Source: an uncultured Collinsella sp. (lineage in GTDB: Bacteria; Actinomycetota; Coriobacteriia; Coriobacteriales; Coriobacteriaceae). Taken from it: DNA of 5,875 bases. The stretch spans positions 1 to 5,875 of the forward strand of contig URVF01000101.1 in NCBI GenBank assembly GCA_900551185.1, written 5' to 3'. The first letter of the stretch is position 1, and the number at the start of each line of letters is the position of its first letter. A program made the translations under genes and the position numbers. Of this stretch, positions 5,804-5,875 are shown piece after piece. The notes beneath the pieces were generated by a model. The model was not told the DNA's origin. It saw only the letters and a program-made list of their open reading frames with translations, and made no database searches.

Positions 5804-5836
5804 GGACGCCGATGCGCCCGATGCACGCACCCGTAT
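5787..5836 (+). CDS. TetR/AcrR-type transcriptional regulator, N-terminal fragment cut by the adapter
   Basis: ATG 5787 opens a frame different from that of the large gene and reads MARPRKDADAPDARTR, then an incomplete AT- codon at the insert end. A basic M-A-R-P-R-K start followed by a short flexible stretch and T-R-(I) is the typical lead-in to helix 1 of the TetR/AcrR DNA-binding domain. GGTGAGG (5777-5783) provides a Shine-Dalgarno-like site three bases before the start. The 17-base overlap with the 3' end of the activase fusion gene suggests translational coupling and co-transcription. Only 16 residues are visible, so the family call rests on this signature and on the palindromic operator at the head of the same unit. 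Another small HTH protein is possible. Confidence 0.7.
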
Positions 5837-5875
5837 CTGTCTCTTATACACATCTGACGCTGCCGACGATCTTAC
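5837..5875 (-). other. Nextera/Tn5 sequencing adapter, reverse complement
   Basis: CTGTCTCTTATACACATCT (5837-5855) is the reverse complement of the Tn5 mosaic end. GACGCTGCCGACGA (5856-5869) is the reverse complement of the Nextera Read 1 adapter. TCTTAC (5870-5875) is the reverse complement of the last six bases of the same i5 index found at 7-14. A minus-strand frame starting inside it gives MYKRQ, another familiar adapter-derived N-terminus. Genomic sequence ends at 5836. Confidence 0.98.

Noticed and set aside
3341..5851. 836-aa minus-strand open frame starting MYKRQ
   Set aside because: It begins in the right-hand adapter and is antisense to the well-supported activase fusion. Long antisense frames are expected opposite high-G+C genes, and its composition (Arg, His, Val, Glu rich) matches no family.
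1..5875. CRISPR array, prophage or intact insertion sequence
   Set aside because: There are no regularly spaced direct repeats, no transposase or integrase reading frame, and no terminal inverted repeats other than the synthetic adapters.

Overview
The window is one cloned or amplified genomic fragment (bases 48-5836) with Illumina Nextera/Tn5 adapter sequence still attached at both ends (1-47 and 5837-5875). The biological insert is high in G+C. Its main gene has strong G/C preference at third codon positions, and its intergenic regions are more A+T rich. It encodes an oxygen-sensitive type of Fe-S/ATP enzyme. Together with a dispersed-looking TTGGTGCAA...GGGGACAGGT palindrome, this suggests an anaerobic gut actinobacterium of the Coriobacteriia, perhaps Collinsella. 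That assignment is from memory of such genomes and is not proven by the window.

Left part (48-1281). The insert opens inside the 3' end of a gene for a ThrE-like threonine/serine exporter subunit (stop at 218-220). A perfect 9-bp inverted repeat follows its stop codon directly. The next 313 bases carry no recognised gene. They hold a possible 36-codon leader ORF (345-455) that runs into a strong intrinsic terminator (439-489). The terminator sits only 44 bases upstream of a 182-aa, four-helix DUF2798-type membrane protein (534-1082), so this region is a candidate attenuator. A 166-base 3' region with a long inverted repeat and a second strong terminator (1249-1281) close this unit.

Right part (1282-5836). 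A 21-bp near-perfect palindromic operator (1294-1314) and a probable extended -10 promoter (1323-1331) precede a 1479-aa protein (1364-5803). This is a giant fusion of the 2-hydroxyacyl-CoA dehydratase activase superfamily. Two ASKHA-fold ATPase/Fe-S activase domains come first, then a four-cysteine module, then two HgdB-like (COG3580/COG3581) halves that are visibly related to each other. The last 17 bases of this gene overlap the start of another gene whose first residues, MARPRKDADAPDARTR, look like the N-terminus of a TetR/AcrR repressor. The adapter cuts that gene after 16 codons.

Working model: the fusion protein is an ATP-driven, low-potential electron-transfer or reductase machine of unknown substrate. 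It is co-transcribed with a TetR-type regulator that binds the 1294-1314 palindrome and represses its own operon. The protein family and the overlapping start are seen in the sequence. The chemistry of the substrate and the regulatory link are inference.
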